Below are positions 24,870 through 38,100 of a stretch of DNA of 64,000 nucleotides, piece by piece. The position numbers were made by a program, and so were the translations under genes. Position 1 is the first letter of the stretch; every line of letters starts with the position of its first letter. The stretch is from Phaseolus vulgaris (taxonomy: Eukaryota; Streptophyta; Magnoliopsida; Fabales; Fabaceae). Location: assembly GCF_000499845.2 (NCBI RefSeq), contig NC_023759.2:47652172-47716171 (forward strand), read 5' to 3'. A model generated the notes under the pieces. That model searched no databases. It saw only the letters and a program-made list of their open reading frames with translations, and was not told the origin of the DNA.

Positions 24870-25324
24870 GTTATTAGTCCCCCTGCCCTGGTTAAAAATA
24901 AAGTAAAAAAAAAAAAAAAACAATCATACTCGAGAATTAGGCACCCCGAAACATTATCCTAAATTGAAGAATTTGAAAAAAAAAAAAAAACGATCCACTT
25001 TTAAATTTCCAAAATTGAAAAAAAGACATTTTGAAAAGGTAAATCCAAAATAGATTTTTGTTTTCTGAAAATGAAATTTCAAAATAGAATTAGAAAATAA
25101 AAAATTTATTCTGGAAAAGTAATTTCAAAATACAAAAAATGTATTTTAGAAAACAAAATCATAAACAAATTTCAAAGAAGAAATTCCAAAAATCTAAATC
25201 CAGAAAAGTACTCTGAAAAAAGAATTCTGAAATATATTTTGATTTGCTGAGGAAATTTTGATCATTTCACGTATGCATCAGGTGTAGATTCAAATTTCAT
25301 TATGGGGTGCAGGGAGTAATTATC
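24870..25324. mobile_element. MITE, family 2, copy 3
   Basis: Left end GTTATTAGTCCCCCTGCCC and right end, read in reverse, GATAATTACTCCCTGCACC. The interior is A-rich, with repeated 'TTTTGAAA/CCAAAAT' and 'TTCTGAAA' units. It belongs with the copy at 58818 by its ends. No clear target duplication. It lies 340 bases after the pectin acetylesterase stop. Confidence 0.5.
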
Positions 25325-28300
25325 TTCCTAGGGTTGGTCTAGGGTACCTGCACGTAACTGGGCTAGGTATGGCCCAAAGCTTCTTATGTTGCAGTTGCCC
25401 AAACCCAATCACTCACTAATCTCCAACGACACATAACTCCAAAGTATTTGGACAAAAAAATAAAAATAAAAACATTCAATGATGAGTCTCACATTACTAA
25501 TTTACTCGATCTGATTAACTTTAACTAAATTTGATTTGGTTCAAATTATTGATTTAGTTCTTGTTTAAAAATTCAAGTATCTTTGTTTGGGGTATCAAAC
25601 ACATAAAACCTGATTCGACCACAACTAATAATATTTTACCCATTTTTTTCATATTGTATAACTTAATAGTTCTATAATTTTAATGTTGTATGTTTTTATA
25701 GTTTCGACTTTTGAAATTATTCATCATTTTATTATGATTTGCTACTTTGTATTATTTTATTAATAGACTCGATGGTACTTAACATTAATCAATTTGTAGC
25801 AAACCATTTTAAAAAAATGATTTTTATTGAGAGGGATTCAATTCAACCCACCGTATCAAACTTACCTGGATGACCTTGCTTAAGATTTTATTAAGAAGAA
25901 ATAAACATGTTTTGCATAGACCTAATTTAAAGAATATTTGATTAAAACGTGGGATTAAAGTCGTTAATTTTTAATTAGAATCTGACATTAACATAGTCCT
26001 CCTCAACACTGCTCCCTATTTAGTACACATGCCTTCAAATTCATTGTGCAGTGCATTAAACTTGGACCTTAGATTGTTACCATTATTTGCCTTCACTTTC
26101 TTGTTCTTCCTTAAAAACTCATATAAATTAACCTTCTCACGGATCAAATCTTCGACAAGGTTATTTAATAATGAACACCGTCATTATTATTAGTTCAATC
26201 ATTATCAAAATCATTTTATTCATCTTTGTCATGGTCAACAAATTGTCTATTGGTTACTTGTCCTTTTATATATAGATTGTCTTAAAGACAATAATTAAAA
26301 ACGATAACTTTTGTTTATGTAACATGATACAAATATATTTTCACCCTTGCTTCTAATTAAAAATGATTTTAATAATTTTTTTATGAGAACCGTGTGTGTT
26401 GAAGGAACTTTGTGAGGTTTGTTTAGCAAGAATATAAATTAGTATATTATGGGAGATCAAAGATGGGATTATCTCATTATCCTAACTGATGATATTTGTT
26501 CTGTTCCTGGAGAGTGATGATTGTAGGGTCGTAGAAAATAAAGGCAATAATTTGTTTCACATGGTTGGAGATTCTAAACATGGAATCAGAATTGTCTATA
26601 AGTTAAACAATGAAGAAGGCAGGGAATATTTAAAGACTAAGGAGAGTTATTGAATGTGTGTGTGCACATGGACAATATAACCAGCAAGTTTCATAAATAA
26701 TTAAATTTAAGTATGTGAAGGGGATGGCTTTAATATTTTTAACTATCTCTCCAAAATTTGTCCTTATTTATGAATGAACAAACTTCAAAGTTTGATAAAT
26801 ATTCCTTTTTCTGCCTCACCCTTGTTGGACCTCTCTCATCAGATGATGTAAGAACCTTACTTTTCTCCCTTCTCTTAAGATGGTTTGTAAAAGGAAATAT
26901 TTCATGGTTACTCAAAATTATAATCTACACCCATCTAAGTTTAGATGAAAATAATAATATAGATTTATAGGATATATGATGTAATAAAAGGAGAAAAATT
27001 AAAAAAAGTGTATAATAAATGTTTTTAAAAAATATCTTAAGAAGGGCTTCTAAAGCCACAATGTTCCATGGTTGAGAAAAGAAAACACACATACATATTT
27101 ATAATAAGGAGATATCATATAATGTTTTTCTTGTAGTTTAATGATCAAGGTATAGTTTCATGAGTTCACTAAATGAAAATAGCATGAAAAAAATCAAAGA
27201 AAAATATTGAAGATAGGATTGTGCAACTATATTGGAACTAAACTAAATTCATAATTGAATTTCATTAAGAAGCTCAACTCTATAAAACTGGGATATTTAA
27301 GTTTAGTTTACATCCACTTTTACAATATACTTCTCTCATATCGAGACTATCAACTCGTGTGAGATTATATATTTATGATTATTTGATAACGGATGATATG
27401 ATAAGGTCAACAACTTATTACTAAAATAGAGTTTAAGTGACTCTGGTATCATACTAAGAAGTATATTTTAAATCTAACTTAACCTTATAAAAGATTTGCA
27501 CCCTATATAAATATTTTTATCTTTTAATCGATGTGAAATATTCAATAATTAAATTATTTAAAATAAAAGCTGTACTGAATTATTTTATTAATTTGTTCTT
27601 TAAAAACTGAATTAATCTTATAACTGATTGAACTATAACTTTTTGATATTGAAAAATATAGTTCAAGATAGGATGGCGATAATATCTAAATAATTCATAT
27701 AGTTAAAAAGATTTATAATAGTTGAATTCATTTAAAATATTATACAATTCAATTCTTCCAAGTAAGTTTTAAAGTTTGGTTAAATTTTACAAATTAATGG
27801 ATTTTGTCCATACTTGAAATAAAGGAGACTAACAAAATACTTCAAAATATGAGCATGGAAGAGAGAAAATATTTTAGTTGGTATTTGCATTCAAAGCATC
27901 TATATTTATTTATATCAAATAGGAATTACACAGAACGATAATATTTTACCCATATCACTCTCTCAATACACTGTACTAAACTTAACCTCACTAATAATTT
28001 AATATTGTCGCAAGCCAAAAACAAACACATGCAATTTTATAAATCTATAACTATATTCTATATAAGTAAAGGTCAGAAAAATAAACAAGTTTTTACGCGT
28101 ATCAAGTAAATTGAACCAAATTAAATTACTAAATTATTTGAACTATTTCAATTGTTTAAGTTATGACTAACAGACATCTTGTTTTAAAATATATTTTTCA
28201 ATAATAAGTTATATTCTTGTTCATTTTAAGTAGTCTTGTTTAATAGTTTAATTTTTAAAAGTTATATTAATATAATAATTTGTTTTTTTTCATATAATTT

Positions 28301-28551
28301 AATTCAATTTAATGTTAATTTGATTTAGTTCAAATATTTTTCAGTCACTGGGAGTCCTAATGAAAGCTCAGCCAAAAAGCTACAGGTTGTATGCAATAGC
28401 ATTATCATGAAACCTATTTTATAACAAAGACCTGTGGTCATTCGAGATAAATCTCTATTTTACGATTCTAGATAAATATTTAAAAATTTCAAATTATTTT
28501 TCATATTTAATTAGTTTGAAATTAGGTACTTCAACATCTTTCGTAAACAAT
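25325..28551. other. AT-rich spacer with dispersed repeat remnants
   Basis: Two direct copies of the repeat also seen at 20.16-20.36 kb lie at about 27270-27370 and 27440-27545. The rest has no ORF with recognisable content. Confidence 0.5.
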
Positions 28552-28910
28552 GTGTAAAAAATTATTAAATAAAAATTAATTACATAAATAAAAAATAATT
28601 AATTTTTACACCGATTAAATTAAATACAAATTTAAAGATTAAAAAAATTATTATATCTGAATTAGTTTTTAATAAATATTTTTTAAATTATTATTTAATT
28701 AGTTACCAAGATTTTAATTATAAATATATTTGTAAAATTGATAACTAAAACCTTAGTAGCATATCAATTTAAAAATTATTTATCAATAATAAAAATTAAT
28801 TTAGATATTAATATTTTTTTAGTCTCTAAAATAGTATATAATTTAATCAATATAATAATTAATTATTTTTTGTTTTTAAAATTTTAATTTTTATTTAATA
28901 ATTTTCTTAT
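28552..28910. mobile_element. Foldback MITE, family 1, copy 3
   Basis: Left GTAAAAAATTATTAAATAAAA, right TTTTTATTTAATAATTTTCTTA, with the inverted central block around AGTTACCAAG/CTTAGTAGC. About 360 bp, no ORF. Confidence 0.65.
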
Positions 28911-29051
28911 AATATATATTTTTTATTTATACGATTATCTTTTTTCTTATTAAAAATAAATAAATTAAATATTTAAAAGATGTATCAACCTATATACAAA
29001 ATACAGGTAAGTTTATCTACCTCACCGAACAACTTCACAAAATTCCTACTC

Positions 29052-29053
<2 letters not shown>

Positions 29054-29094
<41 letters not shown>
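29054..29094. repeat. (AT)n microsatellite
   Basis: About 20 AT units. Confidence 0.9.
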
Positions 29095-29096
<2 letters not shown>

Positions 29097-29950
29097 TAGA
29101 TAATTAGTGAAGGAATGTTTAATTAGTTATTAGTTTAATGTCTAGTGTTTATTTTTGTGTCTGTTTACTTTATTGGTGATTTTGTAAAATACATTAAGTT
29201 TATTGTAATTAGAGAATTATAACATATTGGCTTTGTTTCATTCTACGATTATTTGTCACGAAAGTTGGAAAGTTTAGGTCATTTAGTTATGTTTGGTGTT
29301 TTTTTTTTCTAAGAAAAAAAATACAATATTAATGGTGTGAGTGCATATGAACGTGAAGATTTTGTGTAAGCTTTGTCTCTTGGATTTTAAATTAGTTATA
29401 TTAAAAAAAAATTATGAGTTTTACTTTTATGTAGGGAAATGTAAAATATGCTTTAGTGATGAAGAATTTTCTTTATAATAATGTTTGTAAGGGTTTACAT
29501 AGTTCATTTTATCTTTTGGTATTGGTATCAAATGGTGACATAAAAAAGGAAGAGTAATTTCCACTCAAAAAAATTTATAAGAATGGTGCAATTAAAAGTT
29601 TAAACTCTAGTTGGTCATAATATATGTTGCAAGTGTATAATACTTTATTTGTTGGTTATTAATTAATAAACTCGTGTCTTCATTTAGTAAATGACATTAA
29701 ATAAGGTCTTAAATCAGTTGTCATAATTATACATATAGCTAAAAATAATTATAAGATTAATAGATTCTTTATTAGTCAACCATTAATGATTCAAGTATTT
29801 AGTCATAATCAATATCTATTAAAGTGGCATCGTGTGACATTAGGTATTTAGAATCAAAATATACTAAATGACTTGTTCATTAATTAAGATAATATCCGAT
29901 CAAAGAAAATACTTATACTATTTTATGAAAAGTATGTTAGTGATAATGAT

Positions 29951-29951
<1 letters not shown>
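29095..29951. other. Spacer between two (AT)n tracts
   Basis: About 860 bp of non-coding DNA bounded by the two longest microsatellites in the window. No ORF or family signature seen. Confidence 0.5.

Positions 29952-29997
<46 letters not shown>
29952..29997. repeat. (AT)n microsatellite
   Basis: About 22 AT units. Confidence 0.9.
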
Positions 29998-29999
<2 letters not shown>

Positions 30000-31883
30000 A
30001 GTTTTCAGTTTGTTTAATAACCACATACGTTCTTGCATGGTTTATACGTATAATTTAAGAAATAAAATTTATTTATTTTTCTTATTAGGGTTCCTCCTTA
30101 TTATCAATATATCATTTCTAAGTATGATAATATAACTTAATTTTTTAAGTGAAATTCAAACATAAATCCACAATATTTGAGTTTAAATGAGATTTTGACA
30201 CTTATTTATTCTTTTAAGATATTATTATTAATATTAATTTTTGTGTGTCACTCATACTGTGTCATGCGAGTGTGGGACCCGTTCATGCAGAATCCTATCG
30301 TCACAACTTCAAATTTCTACATCCAATAAATTTCTTTTCATAATCACTGATTTTAAGTTTCAAAACTTTAATATATAATTCTTTAAATATATTTTAAGAA
30401 AATACTAGTCACAATAAACAATTATTATCTCCAATAAAAATTAAGCAAAATGTATAAAAAAATGACAGTCTCTTCATAGATATACTTTCAAGTGCCTGAC
30501 TTAGGAAACAACATTTACTTTACACATGTTTAAAATTCTATTTTATTAAAAAACTAGTTTTGTGTATGATAAATTTAAGTATGAGAATGTAATTAATTTC
30601 ACTTATTTATTAATGGAATTTCTTGAAGACTCTTCAAATTATGAATATATTTTTCAATAACTCTTTTTTTTTTACTCCTACGATAAAAAGTTTAAACGAG
30701 AAGTATTTTAGAAAAAAACATTTTTTAATTAAGATAAATAAATTTAAATAATATTATTGATATTTTTAATAATCATAATTTTTTTTAATTGAGTTCAAAA
30801 GAAAATGTTCTTTTGATAGTCTTTCGTTTAGGAAAATAAAGCTTAAAACATTATACAAAATCGTGTTTCTTCTAAAATAATCAAAGGTTAAGAAAAAGAG
30901 TTTACTTATGATTTTGATTTCAGTGTAATTAAAATCGAAACAAAGTTTAACAGTTGAAAGTTAAAATTTGGAAACAATATTTTAAGAGTAAAAATTAAAA
31001 GATATTTATTTATTTATGACATAAAAAATGTTATACAATACAAGCAAGCATTATCCAACGAGAGTTGTGTGTTTATTTTATTAATTCATAAATTAAAAAA
31101 ACTAAAATTTAACTTGGACAGAAAGGGTTGTAATTTTCTCCTTAATTTCTAGCTATTAAATTTCTTACAAAAATTGGAAGTAAAATTTTGAAAGAAAGAA
31201 TGGAATTTAATTTTAAAATTAAGAGTTATATAATATTTATAACAAAGTGTATCACATATTAAATTTATATTAATATATTATTGTATTGTTTCATTTTAAA
31301 AACCATTAAATTAAAACAATATTTGTTAAAATAAAATTTTCCCTTATTTTCTTTTGTCAAAGATGGCAAAGCACTTGGACCATGCTGTAACTGGTTGACC
31401 TACCAACCAAAGTGTGTTGAGAGGTAAACTATGTTGCTTAATTAATTTGATTCACAAGGGATATTCATGAAACATTTTAAGAATGTTCTATTATTATTCA
31501 TATCTTATGCATAATTTCAATACAAACCCTAATTTCAACTCCATGTTACTCAAAACCTGCACTATATTAGACAAGACCTAGTTATTAATATAAATATCAT
31601 ACATATAGTTAAAATGTAAAATTTAGAAAGGGCATGTATATAATTAAGACAGATTTTACAATATATTTTACGATAAATAACATCAATATAAATATAATAT
31701 ATAAGCATGGAACTACATTATTAATATATGTATTTTACGGATCCAATTTTCTACATATTGAACACTTAAATAATTCTATTTAATAAAATACATTTTTAAA
31801 AATCAATAATATTTTCTAGAAAATTCATTTTAAAATAAAATTTACAAAATGGCGTCAAATAACCTTACAGTAACGGAAAAACT
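29998..31883. other. AT-rich spacer
   Basis: No coding, RNA or structured element recognised. Confidence 0.5.
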
Positions 31884-32185
31884 AAGAAACAGTTACTTTT
31901 TGTGCTTAGTATTATTAAAGAGTATTTCTTTATTAATTGCATAAATTTATTATTCATTTTAAGAAATGAAAGTAATTATCATAATTTTAAAGAAAAAATA
32001 AAAAAAAAATATGTGCAAAAAGTTTTTTGTTTATTAAGAAACAGATACTTTTTATGTTTAGTATTATTAAAGAGTATTTCTTTATTAATTGCATAGATTT
32101 ATTATTTATTTTAATAAATGAAAGTAATTATCATAATTTTAACGAAAAAATAATAAAAAATATGTGCAAAAAGTTTTTTTTTTAT
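31884..32185. repeat. Two-copy tandem duplication, 152-bp period
   Basis: The unit starts AAGAAACAG(T/A)TACTTTTT and ends with TATGTGCAAAAAGTTTTTT. Copies at 31884-32035 and 32036-32185 differ by a handful of bases and small length changes. Non-coding; the plus-strand ORF across it is a by-product of the duplication. Confidence 0.85.
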
Positions 32186-33235
32186 TAATTATTGTAGATT
32201 AAAAAGAGTAATAGAAGAGGGAAGAAAGAAATTAAAAAGTGAGAAATGTAACATTATTATCCCATGAATTTAATTTTTTGTGTTGCGCCGCGTCCTTAGT
32301 ATAACATTATCAGAGGAGAAAAGGCGTTAAAGAAGTTGTGATGGGTCTTTATTAAAGTGAATTAGTCGGTGTGGTGCCATAAATTTGCTTGGTGTGTGGT
32401 TTGGTTTTGGCATATTTTTTTGTACTCTGCATACTCTGCAGAGGGTAGAATGTTGAGTTGGGAATTAAAACCGTCAACAGTTTTGGATTGCGTAGATTGG
32501 AAAGACGTAGATGAAGGGAAGACTAGAGTATAGAGTAGTAGTAGTACTACTAGTCTACAATTTTCTTATCTTCACTCATTAAGGTGAAAGGGAATGGAGC
32601 TAAGGTTTGTCCAAAAAGTGTAAACACCCTTTTATCTGTATGAGACAGTGATAGACACCCAATAAAGAAAAAACGGTACCACGACACAAAAGAAAATAAC
32701 TTCACTGGATTCTCAATTGGAAAAGGATCAAGTGAAAAGCTGACTGTGTAGTAGCAAATCACGGACATACAAAAGATCATCATACTAGATTTCAAACAAT
32801 ATTGTGTCACACGCACGCTCCATCACCTTAATGGTAACTATTACACAATATACCAACAAAACAATAACTTAATTCAAAAAAATAATGCTCACTGTTATGA
32901 TAAATTGTATGTAGATCCATATGAATGCTGTATAAGGAATGAAGATCTCTATGGCGCAAGCCTTATTCTGTGTTTAATGAACAAAGTGATGAGAAGAAGA
33001 AGCTTGAGTAAATCACAAATATTAGTTATACTGTAACATAATGCTGATTGCTGAGGTGTTTTTTTTTTGGTATAAATCGGACACATTTACAATATCAAAA
33101 GAAAAATTTACAGCACACACCTGCGGTCAGAACTCACGACAAATTTCTGACCTACTTCACATTGGAAATGTCGGCATCTTGCTCCTCTCTTTGGTTGAGG
33201 TTTCCACGTGTTAAGTACAACCATTGCCTGCAGGC
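32186..33235. other. Spacer and probable 3' UTR of the MYB gene
   Basis: The part next to 33235 is likely MYB 3' UTR. A G/T-rich and then A-rich block at 32400-32570 includes a short palindrome, AGTAGTAGTACTACT, near 32536. No other gene recognised. Confidence 0.5.
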
Positions 33236-34880
33236 TTACAGGGTTTGTCCAAAGGCCACTGAAAATCTCTGAAGATCTTTGCTATATATATCCGAGGGTT
33301 GAAAATGCTGGCTGTGGTGCCAACTGGTACTTGATTCGTCTGCTATGAAGGCTGTTTCTGGCTTCACCTCATCACTGTAGAGAGAGTGAGTGGTTTGATG
33401 CTGCTGCACTGTGGTTCCCAGGAAAAAAGGGGTGTTGTTCAGATACTCAGACCATTTGATGTCTTCTTGTTCTGACTGCAAGGGTACCACATGAGAAGAA
33501 TGAGCATCTTTATTATCTGCCTTGGTGGCAGATTCTGCCTGCAGCCCCCATGTTATTGTGCTGCCATGATCAAGGAAGTTAGTGCTGCTTTGTAATTGGA
33601 TGCTGCAGCTACTGCTCCCATTGCTTTTGCTTGCATTGTTGTTGTTGTTATTACTGAAGGTACTTCCTTCCCAGTTCTGAACCCCGTCAGAGAATATGGA
33701 TGAAGGGTTGTTGTTATTAGACTGGAGGCTAACAGTGGGCTTTACATGTGTTGAGAACACAGAATGGAGCATGGTGGAATTCAGCTCTGACATCATTTGG
33801 GAAGAAGTGGAACTAGGAATGAAACAAAGCGGGGTGTTGTTGGTGGTGGCAGTAGTGAGTCCCATGTTTGGTCCATAGTTCAGGTGCTGGAAAGGGAAAT
33901 ATCCCATTCCCATCATATCAGAACTAGTGATGGAGCTGTTGTTGTCATGACAGGTGCCAAACCTGTCTAGGGTGCTGCTGCTGTTGTTGTTGCCACTGCT
34001 GATCTTTGAGGTAGGAGAAACTTCAAGGGGATATCTATCCATAGGCATAGAAGTAGTAGTAGTAGTAGTTATTGGCTTTTGTTTTGGTGGCTCAACAACA
34101 CTCACCTCATTGGAGGCTTTCTGGTTGCTTCTGTCAGCTGTAAGAGGCTTGTCCTTGTCATTCTCAACCTCATAGAGGGGCTGGTGTGTGTTTGGGTCAA
34201 TGCCTCTTTGCCTAAGCTTCTTCTTCAGACAGGAATTCCATAGATTCTTTATCTCATTATCAGTTCTTCCTGGTAACTGAGCTGCGATCTGCGACCACCT
34301 GATACACCCATCAAAAGTTCTAAACACATACAATTCCATACATAAAAACCATGAAAAAAAAAACATGTATTACCGACAGCCTCTAGAAATTGGTCCACCA
34401 ATAATTCTTGTAGTGACAACAATCTACATGACCAAAAACCAAAAATAGCAACAACTTGGAAAACATAACAGTATACCTGTTGCCAAGGACTGCATGAAGT
34501 TCAATTATGGAGTTCTCTTCTTGCTGTGAGAACGCCCCTCTCTTCAAATCTGGCCTAAGGTAATTAATCCACCTTAATCTGCAGCTCTTGCCACACCTCT
34601 GAAGGCCTGACATATAGGCATCAGATAGAAACGCAAAAAGTTAGAGAGAAGGAAGGTTAATTAATTAATTAAATGAGTTATTGTGTTGTGCACATGCTGC
34701 AATATTGATAAAGTGAATCAAGATTATGTGTTGCACAGTAGTGGTACCAGCTAGTTTTGGAACTGAGCTCCAACATCCATGGCCATGTTTGGTGATGTAA
34801 TTCAAAAGCTTCTCATCTTCCTCTGGAGACCAGAGGCCTTTACGAAGCTTCTGTTTGTAGCAGCAAGAGTGTCTCCCCAT
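33236..34880 (-). CDS. R2R3-MYB transcription factor, MYB61/50/86 type
   Basis: Nuclear DNA-binding regulator. Arabidopsis MYB61 controls secondary wall, lignin, mucilage and stomatal genes, and a similar role here is inference. Three exons on the minus strand: 34880-34748, 34606-34477, 34298-33236, with the standard 133/130-bp first exons of R2R3-MYBs; 441 residues. R2 begins [16 protein letters not shown] and R3 [16 protein letters not shown]; the recognition-helix blocks [15 protein letters not shown] and [13 protein letters not shown] are intact. No bHLH-interaction motif in R3. The C-terminal region is long and low-complexity, with runs of Thr, Asn, Ser and Gln, and ends in [16 protein letters not shown], which matches the C-terminal tail of the MYB61/MYB50 clade. 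The start is the ATG at 34880 (MGRHSCC), the universal start of this clade. Looks functional. Confidence 0.93.
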
Positions 34881-35140
34881 GTGCACTATGCCTGGCTTAA
34901 GCGATTTGAAATGTTTGTTAAAAGCGGCAAAGTCTTGTGTCAGAACCTACGTGGATGGTTAAGAAGGACACAGGAGCTTTGATATGAATTAATGGGAAGC
35001 GTTGGAGCTTAAGAATTTTGCAACTTGCATAGAGATTCGAATATATAGAAGGAGGGTTATAATAAGAAGGGCGATTGGACACTGTCGTTTTGAATTTATA
35101 TATCTGACCTTCCAGAACTAGCTTCATCTCTTTTCTTCAC
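34881..35140 (-). promoter_or_regulatory. Leader and proximal promoter of the MYB gene
   Basis: Two TATA candidates are present on the minus strand: TATATAAA near 35095-35103 and CTATATAT near 35038-35046. Either fits a leader of 130-190 bases. Sequence only. Confidence 0.4.
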
Positions 35141-38100
35141 GAGACATTCCACATAATTGTTTCGGTCCCACACTCTCATCCAACGCTCCTCCTGCAACTC
35201 CTCCCTTCCATCCAACGGATGAGATGCCACAAAAGAGGATCATATGCTTTGACTTATTTATGTGAATGTCCCACCACAAGGCCATTGGTCACACTTTTTC
35301 TTTTCAGGTTTTTGTTACCAGAAACTAGTGTTTGCACTTTTACAGTGAAGAGTTTTACACTCTCAATCAACTACTACTTAGAACTAGTTATCCAAGGTGA
35401 GTTTGTGGTTTGTAATTGATTAATACCATAATTCATTTTTATTCTAAAAGATAGAGAAAGATGAGACAGAATAGGTTAAAGGGAGTGTTGTTTAGTCTAT
35501 TAAGAAAAAGAGTGATGTAATTAGAGGTACGTAAAAAAAACAGTTGTGAAATTTGTATATATAGGAAAAGTTATGTTGGTCCTAAAGATAGGTGTATGCC
35601 AAATTTTGGTGGGTATAATTGCTACAATGGTAGCTAGGACGGTTTTCACTTTTAACCGACCTTGGTGGTTATGTAATATGTACCATGCTGCTTTAGAGCA
35701 TATAGTTGTTATCTCGTGAGTTTGAAAGTTGTGGAGTGTGACGAAATTTCTCCATTCCCATATGAGTTGGATGAGAGAAAAGAAAGCAAGAAGCTTGAAT
35801 GGAATTTGAAGGAGTGGCATGGCCTAGGCAAAGCCTTGTCCAAGATTAGTAATATGAAGTACAAATAAACCACTAGAATTAAGAAGGGCAAAATTCTCGT
35901 GGAAAAGTAAAGGCTTAGAGGGGTAAGGTAAGCAAACAAAGCATACTGCATTAAATTCACGATAACAGAACCTTCTCTAGTTTCTTTTGCTCCTATTGCT
36001 GATAATACTTCAAGTTTTGAAAACTCTATAGCCCTTTCCTTTTCTTGTCCAACTTTTCCGCCAGATACTCTTTGGTACAAAACTGACCTTCTCTTCTTTT
36101 TAGCTTTTAGGGATCATTTTTGAAAAATCATTATCCTTTGGAAAAGTTTCATCATTTGGGTACAAATACAAATTTACTTTTCACAAATCACCTAGTTAAG
36201 GTCACATTTCTTCTCATAGAAATTGTTGGACTTCAACCAACTATCCAAATGATTCATCATTTTTGCATTTTGAAAATTAAGTTTCTTTTTCATTAAATGT
36301 GAATTTCTTCAATTCCAACGTTCGAGCTTCATAAAAATTCTTTCTGTGTGGAAAGATACTAAAACCGTCGTTGTTTTATGTAGAGTACTATAACCATAGT
36401 TAATAATAGAGACAAACAACTCTATACAAGTACCACAATCGCAATAATATAACTGTCCCTTTAATTCGCTTATTGAACCCTCCATTTTTTATAAAGACAT
36501 TAAAGCTAATTAATTTATGTTTACCAAGATATTTTTTAAGAATAGGGTTGTATTTTGTATTGGACTACACTTCACATACATTACGTGTAAACCCTTCAAA
36601 TTTTCTGTGTTACTATGTCTGCATCTGTGTATCATTAACCATGTAACCATGTATTGTCAAATTCAGATGACACAATTCTCATTACCACCTGCAACTCATC
36701 AAACAATATTATGCATACTTCACTCAATACTATTCTCTTAGCCTAATAAAAATTAAGGAAACATACCAATAAGATGTAAGAAAAATATGAAACAAAAATC
36801 GCTTGGACAAAGGGTTTGTGCAACTTCAAAAATATTACAGAATGTGAGACAAAAAAAAAACTAGACATTAAGCGTCTAGGTGGTAGCTACTGCATAAATA
36901 TTGTAGGACAAAGATAAAAAAATCTGACCAAAAAGTCAGTAAGTTTAAGTAATGCACAGTTGATTTCTATTGAGTAAAGTCTCATAATTTCAGGTTTGTG
37001 TACAGAAAAAATCATTCAGAAAAGTTACCTGTGGTTTAGTTAAAAAACAATTGTGTTTGCAAAAAGATGTTCAGCAATTTTGGCTAACGTTAGCTTTCCC
37101 CCTCTCTAGGGACAAATCACAAAAGTGAAGCAGAGAGATCACAGGTCCAAAAAGCCCATGAGTATTCTGACTTTTGCTAGAAAAAAGTCAATTTCAAATG
37201 GCATTGTAATTCGTGTCTTGGATGGAGATTGGAGGATTCCTCACTATGTCATTGAGTTCTTGCTGAAAGGTAATTATCGAAACCAAGCCTTTCACTCTAC
37301 AGAGTTTGTCTGCTAGAGAATTCAAAAGTTAATAGAAAAAATGATAATACCACACCAGTTAGTTAAATCAGGGGACTAGTTACTGTGTGCTAACAGAATG
37401 ATATGTAATGAATAAAGTTGAATTGATTTTTTAACAATTTTTTATTAGAAAAACATATTTTAATAATTTCTACAAAGAGAATTAGCCTGCAATTATCAGA
37501 CATAGTTGTTGATAAAAAAAAAGGACATGGCCATCAAGTAGTAAATTAATCAAGTCAGAGACATTCGCTTCAATCATTTCAAAACAGGAAAACTTAACAA
37601 CAGTAAGGGTCGCAGCATGTGTCTAAAGTAACGTATATTGAAGATAGATTGAAAGGGTGACCTACTTCTTTTTATGTAGAAAAAATAAATTAATTACATT
37701 ACATATCTTGGAATAGAAGTATTAGATGACATTGTACACATAATAAATTAAACTTTTCCTTTGTCCTTCTGAGATGGCACAAATTGTACAATATTCTCTG
37801 CAAGTTATTCATGGCACACAAGAATCCAAAATAGTGTCTTGTCTTCAAGTGCTTCATTTTTTCACAAACACGTTCTAAACCCATAAGGGTATCTTCCTTC
37901 ATCTCTCAATGATACAAGTTTATATATTAGTAATATTAGTTTTGATATCTTTCTGCGATTGCGTGTTTATTTGTTCTGACATATTGTGAGCTTCCGCGGC
38001 CTAAGCCATGTCCTAATTCAGCCATCCAATTGGACATTTGAATTATAAATAAGTCCTCTGTGGAAAGATGCTTGTAATCTCCATAGTCCACGACCATACC

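Noticed and set aside
35521..36080. Minus-strand ORFs of 99 and 123 codons
   Set aside because: Overlapping frames, no recognised motif, start codons not ATG-supported; left as spacer.
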